This document shows, piece after piece, positions 9,482 through 19,636 of a stretch of 64,000 nucleotides of DNA; positions within the stretch are counted from its first letter, which is position 1; every line of letters begins with the position of its first letter. This DNA is from an uncultured Pedobacter sp. (lineage in GTDB: Bacteria > Bacteroidota > Bacteroidia > Sphingobacteriales > Sphingobacteriaceae). Position numbers and translations under genes: made by a program. The stretch spans positions 48,394 through 112,393 of the forward strand of contig NZ_CAJYOJ010000077.1 of assembly GCF_913776295.1 (NCBI RefSeq), written 5' to 3'. The notes beneath the pieces were generated by a model that saw nothing but the letters and a program-made list of their open reading frames with translations, had not been told where the DNA came from and did no database searches.

Positions 9482-11089
9482 TTACGGCATCCAGAATATT
9501 TTAGTTTTTCGGGTGTCTTTAGATTGTACTGCCTGATAGTTTGCACTATTTAAAGTTTTCTCTTTTGCTGGATAAATCAATCTGGTGGGTGGCGTTTCGA
9601 ATCCTGCTTGCTTTCCATTTGTAGGAAATGTTAACACAGGGAAACCAGTTCTTCTGTATTCAGACCAGGCTTCCGTTGATTGAAGAACTCCAAGATGTGT
9701 CCATTTTTGAGTGTAGATTTTAGCAAGTTTATCGGTAGCTGAACCTGCGTAAGCTACCTGTGGTGCTGCAACCCAAGCATCAATTACTGAAGAAGAAGGA
9801 ACACTCACATTTACATAACCACCACCTTGATTCACATTGTTCAAATAATAATAAAAATAAACTGATTGCTTAATTGCAGTTTCATAAGACGTTTTGGCAT
9901 CAGCAGAACTTCCCCATCTTTCCTGCGCCTCAGCTTTCAATAAATTAACCTCTGAAGCAGTAATCACAATGCCAGGCAGATTTTTATTAAATAAAAATGT
10001 AGCTGAATCCAGCACTGCATAATCAGGAAAATTTGCTTCTTGCTCTGCAGTCGTGAAAGATATTGGCATTGCCCTGTACGTTTTATTCGGAACAAAAACA
10101 TCTTTTCCATTAATCTTTATCACACGACCATATTTATCATAAATAACGGGAATACGCGGATCATTAGCAGGCAGCATCACCGTATTTAACATATAATCGG
10201 TTGCATACCAACTGCCTTCAAAAAAAGCATCATGCAGATCACTCGAGTTATTTGTTAATGGCTGTAACAAAATATCTGAATTAGCAGGCGAATATTGAGC
10301 GGTGTTTCCACCGTCAATTAAAGGATAAGCTGTTGCATCAGCTAACATTTGGGTCACGGCAGTTTTAGCAGTAGTCTCATCTGTTTTCGAAATACGCATT
10401 AACAGTCTCAAACGTAACGAATTTGCGAACGATTCCCATTTCTTAACATTTCCCTGCAATAAAATATCAGCTTTAGAAAAAGCGGCTGTTTTATTTGCTG
10501 TTTTGAAAAAGGTAGCCGCCGAAGCTAAATCACTGATAAAGCTTGTATAAAGAGCTTTTTGCTCATCATATTTAGCATTTTTAATCGTATTAGTTGCTGT
10601 TAAGCTACCAGCGTCTGAATAAGGAATATCGCCCCAGAGATCTACCATTTTTGCAGCTTGCTCAATCAAGACAATCTTAGCCGCCTGCATAATAATTTTT
10701 TGACTTGCCTGGTCAGTAGATGACAATGAATTGAACTTTCTTTCCATTGCTCTATACAAGGCCACAGGACCACTTCCATTCCCACCTGGGCTGTAAAAAT
10801 CATCCCAGTATTGTTGTGAATAACCATCGCTTTGCTGATAAACAGTATTGCTATTAGCAAAATACGATGTTTGTGCATACACACCAGGCATTTGCGTTAG
10901 GAATGTACGTACATTCCAATATTTAGCAGCTACACGATCATTATTAAGCATACCAGTAAATAACCCCGGCAAATTCGGGTCTAAAACGTTTTCAGGATTA
11001 TTAAATTTATCATCAATATCCTTTTTACAACCAACCGCAACAGTTAGTGACAATACAAGAAAACTTGCTTTTATGATTAACTTTTTCAT
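9482..11089 (-). CDS. SusD/RagB-like nutrient-binding outer membrane lipoprotein
   Basis: The surface glycan-binding lipoprotein partner of the SusC-type transporter. It begins with a lipoprotein signal (LSLTVAVGC, Cys at ~21). The N-terminal LPGLFTGMLNNDRVAAKYW and the C-terminal PTRLIYPAKEKTLNSANYQ resemble the SusD-like_2 subgroup. Length 535 residues is normal. It starts 20 bp after the susC stop, so the two are co-transcribed. The glycan is inferred from the downstream fucosidase only. Confidence 0.93.
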   Translation of the reverse strand: MKKLIIKASFLVLSLTVAVGCKKDIDDKFNNPENVLDPNLPGLFTGMLNNDRVAAKYWNVRTFLTQMPGVYAQTSYFANSNTVYQQSDGYSQQYWDDFYSPGGNGSGPVALYRAMERKFNSLSSTDQASQKIIMQAAKIVLIEQAAKMVDLWGDIPYSDAGSLTATNTIKNAKYDEQKALYTSFISDLASAATFFKTANKTAAFSKADILLQGNVKKWESFANSLRLRLLMRISKTDETTAKTAVTQMLADATAYPLIDGGNTAQYSPANSDILLQPLTNNSSDLHDAFFEGSWYATDYMLNTVMLPANDPRIPVIYDKYGRVIKINGKDVFVPNKTYRAMPISFTTAEQEANFPDYAVLDSATFLFNKNLPGIVITASEVNLLKAEAQERWGSSADAKTSYETAIKQSVYFYYYLNNVNQGGGYVNVSVPSSSVIDAWVAAPQVAYAGSATDKLAKIYTQKWTHLGVLQSTEAWSEYRRTGFPVLTFPTNGKQAGFETPPTRLIYPAKEKTLNSANYQAVQSKDTRKTKIFWMP

Positions 11090-11108
11090 AATATCTTATT
11101 TGTGTTGG

Positions 11109-14100
11109 CTAAAAATTTGCATTTAATGAGAATCCGAAGTTTCTAGATGCTGCTGTTGAGCCTACATCTACACCTTGAGACCACCATTTGTTTCCAAGTG
11201 GTGCCTCTGGATCAAGATCTTTCAACGTTCTGTGGATATAGAATAAGTTACGTCCGATCAATGAAAATCTTAGATTAGAAATTTTTAGTTTTTTAGTGAA
11301 AGAGGCCGGAATTTTATAACTCAATACAACCTCTCTCATTTTGATATAATTGTTATCAAAAATTTCTGCTTCGGTTAGTGAACCTTCACCCCAGTTATAA
11401 GTTGTTAAGTAATAATCAGCAGCCGAAAGTACCTTAGTGTTTGGCAATCCGGTTGTTTGATTTACACCTTTCAATACCACACCGTCGTTGTAGGTTTTAC
11501 CATTGCTGGTATAAGTTAAACCACCGTTAGCGGCATCTCTAAACTCCATTGAATTCTCTAACATACCTGCACCACGCATGTATTTCAAGTTTGGCGCAAT
11601 CATTTTACCTCCAAAACGATAATCTATGGTAAAGTCTAGTGCGAAATTTTCATAGCTAAGCGTATTAGAGAAACCTCCAACTGCTTTAGGCATGATGTTT
11701 CCTGCCTTAACGTACACCGAATTATCCATTATATAGAAACCGTCATCATTGATTAAGTAATTTCCATTCGCATCAGTTTTTCTCGGACGGATATAAATAT
11801 TACCCAAATCCTCACCAGCCCTGGCCACAATTTTGGCAGTAGCCTGATCCGAAGAATAGAAATTGATCTCGGAATTGGCATCATACAATGAATTTACTTT
11901 TGATTTATTAGTTGAGAAGTTTAAACGGGTATCCCATCTGAATTTTCCAGAAACAGGCGTGGCGTTTAAGGCAATCTCCCAACCTTTATTACCTACTTCA
12001 CCTACGTTAATAATCTGTTTTTGAGCTCCATTGCTCGAAGTAACATCTAGTGGTAAGATTTGATTTTTAATTTTGTTATTGTAATAACTTACATCCAAAC
12101 CTAATCTTCCGTTTAAGAACCTTGTTTCTAAGCCGAACTCAGCTTCATGTTTCTTCTCAGGCATTAGGCCTAGGTTACCGTATGAAGATAATGATACAAG
12201 TGATGGTACCGCACCATTTATGGATTGTAATGAAGTCTGTTTATATGAAATGTTTGCCTCATAAATAGGAGGGGCATTACCCACCACACCATAAGAAGCT
12301 CTTAATTTTCCATAACTCCAGAATTTTGGTAATTTCCAAAGATCGCTAAATACAAAACCACTGTTTACTGAATAATAAGAGTATTGATTGTTTCCAGGAG
12401 GAAGTGTAGAAACATATTCTTGTCTGGCCGTACCCTCAGCAAATAAGAAATCTTTATAACTCAAATTTACCAAACCTAAATAGGCATATTTAAGCTGTTC
12501 TTTACGTGCCTCAGTAGTTTCCGGAACATTGAATGAGTTAGATAAGGCGAAGAAATTCTCCGTTACTAATCCATCTCTGGTATTCGATTTTAAGTCTTTG
12601 TAAGTCTCTTTTCTACCTTGATAACCTCCACTCAACGAGATGCCAAAATCTTCGCCGATCTTGTTTGAATAAGTTAATAACGCATCTCCGTAAAGTACGG
12701 CATATTGACCTTGAGTAGTTGTATATGATCCAGTGCTTGTATTGCCATTCAGTGCGCTAGGAATTTCCGTATACTGACGGTTTTCCGTTTTAGCGCTGGT
12801 ATAGTCGTTACCAATACGTCCTCGCAACTTCAAATTCTTCGCAACATCATAGTTTAGCGTGAAACTAGATAACAACCTGTTCTCATTTTCATTGTATTGG
12901 TTTTTCAATTGTTGCCAATAAAAATCCAGCAAATTGGTTGCTCTGATATTAAATATAAATGGCTCAGGACGTGCAGTTTGATCAAAAGTAGCGTACTTAT
13001 AACCATTGCTTGTTTGAAATCTTTCTTTCATCAAGCCCATGTCTTCAGCACGGCTAAAAAAACCACCAAATGAACCTAGAACCTGTCCTAATTGGTAAGG
13101 TCTGTTTTTTGTAATGGTATTTACATAACTTACAATCACATCTGCAGATAATTTAGGGGCAAGCTTAATGGTAGAATTTAAGTTAAAGGTATTTTTTGAT
13201 CCGGTATTTCCTGGCTGGGTACCTTTATAGTCTAACCGTGAGGCAGAAAAACGATAGTTCACACCTTCTGTTTGATTTGAGATGGCAACGTTTGCGTTTG
13301 AAGTATATCCGTTCTGATATACATCTCTGTAATTATTTGGTTGAGGAGAGAATGAACGGATTGAACCATCCCACCATCTTACCTGCTGGCCTTCCATTTT
13401 AGGACCAAAATTAGCGTATGCCCTGAAATAAGGACGGAAACCACTAGGAGAAGCAGCATCAGCAATCCAGCCTTCCTCAGTCGCGCCATTTGCTACGTTA
13501 GTTTCCCTATCATAACCCGGGCCATAGATATTTTGAAAATTAGGCAAGAAAGCAACCTGATCAATTGAACCCTGGTAGTTAAAATCAACACCTAGACCTC
13601 TATTTTTTGACCCTTTTTTAGTTGTAATAACAACAACACCACTTGCCGCATCAGATCCATATAATGCCGATGCACTGGCACCTTTTAAAACAGTCAAGCT
13701 TTCAATATCCGCAGGGTTGATATCCAGGATGCCGTTACCACGAACGCGTTGATCATCCCAATAATTGTTGTTGTTAGCACCCGCAGCACCATTTTGTCCA
13801 TCATTTCTAATCATTACTCCATCCACAACATATAAAGGTTGCTGATTGTAGTTGATAGAGTTAATACCCCGAATCTGAACGTTTACCGCGCTACTCGCAC
13901 CACCTGGGGCTGTTGTAATTTTTACCCCGGCAGCCTTACCATAAAGCGCTGACGCAAAGTTGGTATTACCGGCTTCTGTGAGCTGTTTGGCCGTCACCGT
14001 GCTTACCGCATAACCCAGCGATTTTTCCTGCCGTTTGATGCCGAGTGCAGTTGTTACTACATTCACTTCATCCAGTTGATTACTGCTTTCTTTAAGGACC

Positions 14101-14375
14101 ACATTAAGTGATGTTTGGTTAGTAGTACTTACTTCCTGCTTGGCATAACCTATGGCGGTAAAAACCAATACCTCACCTGGATTTACAGGTAATGAAAATT
14201 TACCATTCCCATCTGTTTGTGTTACTTTAGATGTTCCTTTAACAGAAACACTTACACCAGGAAGAGGTCCTGATGCGTCTTTTACCGTTCCGGTAATATT
14301 TTTCTGTGCAAAAGCACTTATTGTTATGAAACATAACAACAATATACTCAAACACTTTAAGTACATTTTTTTCAT
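11109..14375 (-). CDS. SusC/RagA family TonB-dependent outer membrane transporter
   Basis: A 1088-residue outer membrane beta-barrel that imports glycan oligomers with energy from TonB. In order: signal peptide (~1-23, ending ISAFAQ), a CarboxypepD_reg-like domain (NITGTVKDASGPLPGVSVSVKG), the TonB-box region (LDEVNVVTTALG), a plug with VQIRGINSINYNQQPLYVVDGV, and a long barrel ending ...SRNFGFSLNANF with the terminal aromatic typical of outer membrane proteins. It lies between the ROK regulator and susD in one orientation. Confidence 0.96.
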   Translation of the reverse strand: MKKMYLKCLSILLLCFITISAFAQKNITGTVKDASGPLPGVSVSVKGTSKVTQTDGNGKFSLPVNPGEVLVFTAIGYAKQEVSTTNQTSLNVVLKESSNQLDEVNVVTTALGIKRQEKSLGYAVSTVTAKQLTEAGNTNFASALYGKAAGVKITTAPGGASSAVNVQIRGINSINYNQQPLYVVDGVMIRNDGQNGAAGANNNNYWDDQRVRGNGILDINPADIESLTVLKGASASALYGSDAASGVVVITTKKGSKNRGLGVDFNYQGSIDQVAFLPNFQNIYGPGYDRETNVANGATEEGWIADAASPSGFRPYFRAYANFGPKMEGQQVRWWDGSIRSFSPQPNNYRDVYQNGYTSNANVAISNQTEGVNYRFSASRLDYKGTQPGNTGSKNTFNLNSTIKLAPKLSADVIVSYVNTITKNRPYQLGQVLGSFGGFFSRAEDMGLMKERFQTSNGYKYATFDQTARPEPFIFNIRATNLLDFYWQQLKNQYNENENRLLSSFTLNYDVAKNLKLRGRIGNDYTSAKTENRQYTEIPSALNGNTSTGSYTTTQGQYAVLYGDALLTYSNKIGEDFGISLSGGYQGRKETYKDLKSNTRDGLVTENFFALSNSFNVPETTEARKEQLKYAYLGLVNLSYKDFLFAEGTARQEYVSTLPPGNNQYSYYSVNSGFVFSDLWKLPKFWSYGKLRASYGVVGNAPPIYEANISYKQTSLQSINGAVPSLVSLSSYGNLGLMPEKKHEAEFGLETRFLNGRLGLDVSYYNNKIKNQILPLDVTSSNGAQKQIINVGEVGNKGWEIALNATPVSGKFRWDTRLNFSTNKSKVNSLYDANSEINFYSSDQATAKIVARAGEDLGNIYIRPRKTDANGNYLINDDGFYIMDNSVYVKAGNIMPKAVGGFSNTLSYENFALDFTIDYRFGGKMIAPNLKYMRGAGMLENSMEFRDAANGGLTYTSNGKTYNDGVVLKGVNQTTGLPNTKVLSAADYYLTTYNWGEGSLTEAEIFDNNYIKMREVVLSYKIPASFTKKLKISNLRFSLIGRNLFYIHRTLKDLDPEAPLGNKWWSQGVDVGSTAASRNFGFSLNANF

Positions 14376-14495
14376 TTTCTTTTGTTTAGTTTAGGATTAG
14401 TTTAAAAAATTTCGATTTTGCATTGAGCCTTTTATCTTGCCATATCGTGTTGGTTTTGGTTAAATATTTATCATCCATTTGTTCACTGTCTAATT

Positions 14496-15686
14496 TCAAT
14501 CAAACTGATTATACTCTACGGTCAAACTCCCGGCAGCTAATAATTCTGCTTCATCCGTCAGGGCCGAGAGTTTTATTTCGGTCTGCTCGGCTATCCGGGG
14601 GATACAGAACTCGTGGATCGCTTGCTGAATAGGAGGCAGAAGCATTTTACCTGCCTTTGCACCTCTTCCGCTCAAAACAATACACTCAGGGTTTAAAAGG
14701 TGGATCAAAGTAGCTACTCCTTTACCTAATTGAAAAATTGCTTTAGCCAGAACCGATATGGCCACAGGATCTTGTTCACTCACAGCTTGCAGGAAATGAT
14801 CAGCAGGATGTTTACTTTTGTCTTCAAAATATTTTTTCATGCTAGAGTCGGCACCTGCCGCTATGGCTTCTTCTGCGCGCTTCACCATTACCAATAAAGA
14901 CGTATCTACCTCTAAACAGCCCCTTCTGCCACACGAACACAAATTGTCGCTGTCCGAAAGCGGGATATGACTAAATTCTCCGGCGTTGCCTCCACTTCCA
15001 CGGTATAATTTGCCATTTACAATAATGCCCAAACCTGTTCCCCAACCGATATTAACCACCATTACATCATTTAAATCAACGGCTTCCCCAAAATTAAGTT
15101 CAGCAAGCGCAATTAAACTGGAATCGTTATCTACATGTACGGGTAAATTGATTTCGGAAGATAGATAACGTCTTAACGTTGTTCCTTCGTCGACCTTAAG
15201 AAAAGAATGGTTAATGCCTTCATCAGCATTAACAAAACCTGGCATACCGATTCCAACCCCTAAAATATCTGTTCTGCTGATTTTTGACTGATCGATACTG
15301 CTATTAATAAAATTAACCAGGTCTCCGATATTACACTCTTTTGATGACAGATCAAACTCTAAAGTCTGAATGGGTGTAATCATTTTCCGAGAAAGATCGT
15401 AAATGGTTAATCGGGAGGTTAGTTGATCCATGGCAATAGCCACAATATATTTTCGCAGATTTGGATTGATGAGGAACATCGCTGCCCTTCTGCCACCTGT
15501 TGAGGGTGCAAATCCCTCTTCTATGATATAACCTTCATTAATTAAACCATTAACCACAGCGGTAACCAAAGGCAAACTCTTCTGGGTCAGCTTACTTAGG
15601 TCTGTAAGTGATAGCGACTTTTTATAATACAAATGTTTGATAATACCAGCCCTAAGACGCTGATTTTTTGCAACAATTACAGACAT
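14496..15686 (-). CDS. ROK family transcriptional regulator (NagC/XylR type)
   Basis: Residues ~10-65 form a winged helix-turn-helix (SLTDLSKLTQKSLPLVTAVVNGLINEGYI). Residues ~85-390 form a ROK sugar-kinase-like domain with VGIGMPGFV, the nucleotide loop MVVNIGWGTGLGIIV and the zinc motif CSCGRRGCLE. Such proteins repress sugar genes and are released by a sugar or sugar phosphate. It is transcribed toward susC, 120 bp upstream of it, so it is the likely local regulator of the fucosidase locus. The AT-rich region before its own start (15687-15770) may hold the operator, which I cannot define. Confidence 0.9.
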   Translation of the reverse strand: MSVIVAKNQRLRAGIIKHLYYKKSLSLTDLSKLTQKSLPLVTAVVNGLINEGYIIEEGFAPSTGGRRAAMFLINPNLRKYIVAIAMDQLTSRLTIYDLSRKMITPIQTLEFDLSSKECNIGDLVNFINSSIDQSKISRTDILGVGIGMPGFVNADEGINHSFLKVDEGTTLRRYLSSEINLPVHVDNDSSLIALAELNFGEAVDLNDVMVVNIGWGTGLGIIVNGKLYRGSGGNAGEFSHIPLSDSDNLCSCGRRGCLEVDTSLLVMVKRAEEAIAAGADSSMKKYFEDKSKHPADHFLQAVSEQDPVAISVLAKAIFQLGKGVATLIHLLNPECIVLSGRGAKAGKMLLPPIQQAIHEFCIPRIAEQTEIKLSALTDEAELLAAGSLTVEYNQFD

Positions 15687-15782
15687 GATATTTGATTACA
15701 ATCCAAACTTAAAAATTATTTTTAAAACATCACTATACTTTTTAATTTTTTTTAAAAGTTAATAATAAATGTCGTGAAAACA

Positions 15783-15818
15783 AAAAGGGCGAATAATCTT
15801 CGATTATCCGCCCCTTTT
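15783..15818 (-). terminator. Intrinsic terminator after lepB
   Basis: A GC-rich imperfect stem (about 14 bp, with one mismatch and one extra C) around the loop TTC. On the minus strand it is followed by TTTTTGTTTT. It lies just past the lepB stop and ends the parA-to-lepB cluster. Confidence 0.75.
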
Positions 15819-15834
15819 AAAGAATTATATTTTA

Positions 15835-17028
15835 TTAGTGAATTCCCATAAATAACCTGCTCCACCTTATTTTATGTAAGAAAGAGGCGGTACTGTCCCA
15901 GCTCATCCAAACAAAAAGAGCCTTACCCACAATATGATCTTCAGGCACAAAACCCCAATAACGCGAGTCTGCTGAGTTATGACGGTTATCTCCCATCATC
16001 CAGTAATAGTCCATTTTAAAGGTGTAAGAAGTAGCAGGCTTATCATTGATATACCAAACACCTGCTTTTTGTTCCACTTTATTTCCTTCGTAAGTTCTGA
16101 TTGCCCTGTAATACAACGGCATAGTATTGCTATCGATATTAACGGTCCAACCTTTTGAAGGTATTTTAATCGGTCCGAAGTTATCCCTGTTCCAAACCCG
16201 GTTAGGATCGTTCGGAAAAACGCCACCCGGAACGGCTCCGGCGGGATCAGGGCTTAAGGTAACTGATTTTACAAAATCAAAAGTTTTCAGCTTTTCTGCA
16301 ATTTCCGGGCTAGCATCTACGATGTAGGTATTAGCAGCCACCGCCGGTACACTGCCCAGGTTTAAATTAAACTCATCTAGCGCGGCATAATTAAATTCCA
16401 TGGTTTTAAACTCTATGCGATATGGCATCATACCCGTACTTTTTAAAGGTTCATCCTTACCATTTACGTTTGCAATACCATTCTTCATCGAAATAACATC
16501 TCCCGGAATACCGATACATCTTTTGATAAAGTTCTCGCGTTTATCTACCGGACGGTCTACAATGGTGTAAGTGCTCCTCACCTGTTCCCGGCCCATGCTC
16601 CGAACCAAAGCATAATAACTTTCTGCCTGGTTTTCTACGGCAACGGTATCTCCTTCCGGAAAGTTGAATACCACTACATCGTTTCTTTTAATTTTAGACA
16701 AACCTGGTAAACGGTGATATTTCCACTGTACGCCATCCCAGTAAGCTTTGGTAGAAGTGGTTAAGGGCATGGTATGATGAGCAAACGGAAAAGCCACCGG
16801 CGTCATCGGAATACGTGCCCCGTAATTAACTTTACTTACAAAAAGGAAATCGCCAATCAGTAATGATCGTTCCATCGAACCTGATGGAATGGTATAAGCC
16901 TCAATAAAAAACACGCGGATTATGGTTGCAGCCACTACTGCAAAAACAATGGCATCAACCCATTCGCGGGTTTTCGTTTTTTTCTTCTTTGGGGCATCTT
17001 TTTTTCGTTGCCAGAATTTATAATTCAT
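15835..17028 (-). CDS. lepB: Signal peptidase I
   Basis: The membrane serine protease that removes signal peptides. After a Lys-rich N-terminus and one membrane segment (~24-42) comes YTIPSGSMERSLLIGD with the catalytic Ser51. The Lys box is FIKRCIGIPGD, and YWMMGDNRHNSADSRYWGFVP is the C-terminal signature. At 397 residues it is longer than E. coli LepB, with an extra loop between the Lys box and the GDNR motif, as is usual in Bacteroidota. It is last in the parA-parB-DUF5683-dapB-lepB cluster. The 138-bp gap to dapB holds short 'gccaactgccaact' repeats. Confidence 0.96.
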   Translation of the reverse strand: MNYKFWQRKKDAPKKKKTKTREWVDAIVFAVVAATIIRVFFIEAYTIPSGSMERSLLIGDFLFVSKVNYGARIPMTPVAFPFAHHTMPLTTSTKAYWDGVQWKYHRLPGLSKIKRNDVVVFNFPEGDTVAVENQAESYYALVRSMGREQVRSTYTIVDRPVDKRENFIKRCIGIPGDVISMKNGIANVNGKDEPLKSTGMMPYRIEFKTMEFNYAALDEFNLNLGSVPAVAANTYIVDASPEIAEKLKTFDFVKSVTLSPDPAGAVPGGVFPNDPNRVWNRDNFGPIKIPSKGWTVNIDSNTMPLYYRAIRTYEGNKVEQKAGVWYINDKPATSYTFKMDYYWMMGDNRHNSADSRYWGFVPEDHIVGKALFVWMSWDSTASFLHKIRWSRLFMGIH

Positions 17029-17166
17029 ATGTCTTATTTTTGGTTTAGCGATTTACAAAATCGGCTACCGGTTATCTGTAATCTTTTACTGTGGTTTCAC
17101 AACTTTATTTTTGGGTTGGCTAACTGCCAACTAAAAATTGCCAACTGCCAACTGAAAAACTTTGGC

Positions 17167-17901
17167 TTATTCAAAAATATCAGTAATACTGAAAAATCCT
17201 TTTTTATCTTTTAACCATTCTGCCGCAACTACCGCACCTAAGGCAAAACCAGCCCGGTTATGGGCGGTATGTTTAATTTCTATCTCATCAACCTCGCTAC
17301 TGTAAATTACGGTATGTGTGCCTGGAATATTTTCTATTCGATGCGATTCGATCAGCAATTGCTCAGCTGTCGGAAATAATTCAACATCAGTGCCTACCAC
17401 TTCGTTTAACCACTCCTGCTTTCTATCCAGGTTATCCACAATCCCTTCTGCAAGCGTAATGGCTGTACCACTTGGTGCATCCAGCTTTTGTGTATGGTGA
17501 ATTTCTTCTACCTGAACATCATAAGCAGGGTATTTATTCATCAGCTTAGCCAAAGTTTGATTAAGCTTAAAGAACAAATTTACGCCAATACTAAAGTTAG
17601 ACCCATAAAGCAACGTATTGTTACTTCTATCGCAATCATCTTTTACTTCCTGCAGTTTGCCGTACCAGCCCGTTGTGCCTACAACCACAGGAACATTGGC
17701 ATCAAAACAGGCATCAATATTTTTTAAAACCGAATCAGGCGTACTAAAGTCGATAGCTACATCGGCTGATTTTAAATTCTGCCTGGTTAAATCTTCCTGA
17801 TTATCGATGGTGATCTTCAAAACAATTTCGTGGCCACGTTCCACTGCAAATTTTTCGATAATCTGTCCCATTTTACCATATCCTAAAAGCGCAAGTTTCA
17901 T
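17167..17901 (-). CDS. dapB: 4-hydroxy-tetrahydrodipicolinate reductase
   Basis: The NAD(P)H-dependent reductase of the diaminopimelate/lysine pathway. The N-terminal Rossmann motif is LALLGYGKMGQ. VVVGTTGWYG and EIHHTQKLDAPSGTAITLAEGI are the DapB signature region with the catalytic His and Lys. Length 244 is slightly short but normal for Bacteroidota. It lies 106 bp after the DUF5683 gene. Confidence 0.96.
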   Translation of the reverse strand: MKLALLGYGKMGQIIEKFAVERGHEIVLKITIDNQEDLTRQNLKSADVAIDFSTPDSVLKNIDACFDANVPVVVGTTGWYGKLQEVKDDCDRSNNTLLYGSNFSIGVNLFFKLNQTLAKLMNKYPAYDVQVEEIHHTQKLDAPSGTAITLAEGIVDNLDRKQEWLNEVVGTDVELFPTAEQLLIESHRIENIPGTHTVIYSSEVDEIEIKHTAHNRAGFALGAVVAAEWLKDKKGFFSITDIFE

Positions 17902-18007
17902 CTTTATATGTTTGTTTTGTTCTTATTTTAAAAGCAACGTTAAACGATTATCAGGCCATTCAGCACCACTTTAAATGTTTATTTATTAAGTTCATGATGT
18001 TGCAGTA

Positions 18008-18721
18008 TTAAAACGTCAGTGATAATTTCAGCGCCGGCGTTAAATTGAAACCATACATGGAATCGGCACCCATCACCGATGGCATTACCCTGAAAGAAAG
18101 GTTATCATCAATATTAAAAAAATGCAAACGGGCTGCAACATAGGCATCAATAATATTGGCAGCATAAAGCAAACCATAAGAAAAGTACACAATCTGCGAA
18201 TTCCGCTTGTATAAACTTTTTCCGTCCAGGATACCTTGATCACTATACTGTTTTAAATCGGACTTACTGCCTGGATGATCCTGGCGGTATTGTGCCTCAT
18301 TTAAAAAACGTTTGTATTTCTTCCTGCTATCCATTAGCGATAACGTAAGTGCAGTGGCACCACCGTAAATGGCTGCAATTTTGCCACCAGTGTAGATCTT
18401 TTGAAAAAACTGGCTTTTTCCTGCTCTTGTGCCATAACCATCGTTAAGCAATTGAATATTATACAACTGCCCCCAGCCGGGTATAATCATCGATCTAAAA
18501 ACAGCTTTTCTGCCGGCAACCTTACCTGGGTTAACATACTTGGCTTTCACCGAGTCCTTTCTGGTCATGTTTTTTTTAGCCGCGGTATCTAAGCGTTTCG
18601 AGACCATAATTTTCGCGGTGTCTGCTGGTTTTGGTAAAGTATCCTTAACCTGCGCACCAGCTAGGTTTACAAGAAGAAATGTAAATGCAGCAACCAGTAT
18701 AAAAAGCTTAGTCTTTTGCAT
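18008..18721 (-). CDS. DUF5683 family envelope protein
   Basis: A 237-residue exported protein with signal peptide (~1-23, LLVNLAGAQ) and a conserved FRSMIIPGWGQLYN motif followed by hydrophobic segments, typical of DUF5683. Function unknown. Its start codon overlaps the parB stop at one base (18721), so translation is coupled. The family is commonly found between parB and dapB in Bacteroidota, which suggests a link to cell-cycle or wall genes. Confidence 0.85.
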   Translation of the reverse strand: MQKTKLFILVAAFTFLLVNLAGAQVKDTLPKPADTAKIMVSKRLDTAAKKNMTRKDSVKAKYVNPGKVAGRKAVFRSMIIPGWGQLYNIQLLNDGYGTRAGKSQFFQKIYTGGKIAAIYGGATALTLSLMDSRKKYKRFLNEAQYRQDHPGSKSDLKQYSDQGILDGKSLYKRNSQIVYFSYGLLYAANIIDAYVAARLHFFNIDDNLSFRVMPSVMGADSMYGFNLTPALKLSLTF

Positions 18722-19629
18722 TACCAGTCTAATAATTCCAGAATCCGGTTTAAATCTTCATCGCTCATAAACGGAATTTCTATTGCTCCCTTACCGTTCT
18801 GACTTACTTTTAACTTTACACGGGTAGCAAACTTGGAAGCCAGATCATCCTGTAGTTTTTGATATTGAAAGGAAACCGCTTTCTCTTTTGACTTTTCGCT
18901 GGCTTTTAAAGGTATGTGCTGCAAATTGCGTACAAGCTCTTCCACTTTACGTACGGATAAGCCTTTTTCTAAAATTTCCTGGTGAATAAACAATTGTTTA
19001 TCAACACCATCAACATTAATCAAAGCTCTGGCATGTCCCATGCTGATTCGCTGATCGCGAATGGAAGCCTGAATAGCGGGTGGCAGCTTTAACAAACGCA
19101 GGTAATTGGTTACTGTAGTACGATTTTTACCCACGCGCTCGCCCAACTGTTCTTGTTTTAAACCTACCTCATCAATCATCCTTTGAAAACTCAACGCCAC
19201 TTCAATGGCATTTAAGTTTTCGCGCTGAATATTTTCGATCAGGGCCATTTCCAGCATCTGTTGGTCGTTGGCACTGCGGATATAAGCAGGAACCTGGGTT
19301 AAACCGGCCAGTTTAGAGGCCCTGAACCTCCGTTCACCCGAAATAAGCTGGTATTTATTTGCCGTCAGTTTTCTAACGGTAATGGGCTGTATTAACCCCT
19401 GTATCTTTATCGAATCGGCAAGCTCATTTAAAGCCACCTGATCGAACTCGGTACGGGGCTGATATGGATTGGTTTCAACTTCAGTTAAATTGACGTGACT
19501 GATATTGCCAATCTGCTCGGTTTCACTTACCGCATTTACCTGGTGTTTAGGCGGGTGAGCAGATTCGCTATCATCTAAAAGCGCACTCAACCCTCTTCCT
19601 AAACCTGTTTTTCGCTGAAAAGATGTCAT
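18721..19629 (-). CDS. parB: Chromosome partitioning protein ParB
   Basis: A 302-residue DNA-binding CTPase-type partition protein. The N-terminal GLGRGLSALLDD, the NPYQPRTEF box, the CTP-binding ISGERRFRASKLAG and an HTH (LGERVGKNRTTVTNYLRLLKLP) are all present. It is 7 bp downstream of parA. I looked for parS-like 16-bp palindromes (TGTTTCACGTGAAACA type) nearby and saw none. Confidence 0.96.
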   Translation of the reverse strand: MTSFQRKTGLGRGLSALLDDSESAHPPKHQVNAVSETEQIGNISHVNLTEVETNPYQPRTEFDQVALNELADSIKIQGLIQPITVRKLTANKYQLISGERRFRASKLAGLTQVPAYIRSANDQQMLEMALIENIQRENLNAIEVALSFQRMIDEVGLKQEQLGERVGKNRTTVTNYLRLLKLPPAIQASIRDQRISMGHARALINVDGVDKQLFIHQEILEKGLSVRKVEELVRNLQHIPLKASEKSKEKAVSFQYQKLQDDLASKFATRVKLKVSQNGKGAIEIPFMSDEDLNRILELLDW

Positions 19630-19636
19630 CTATAAT

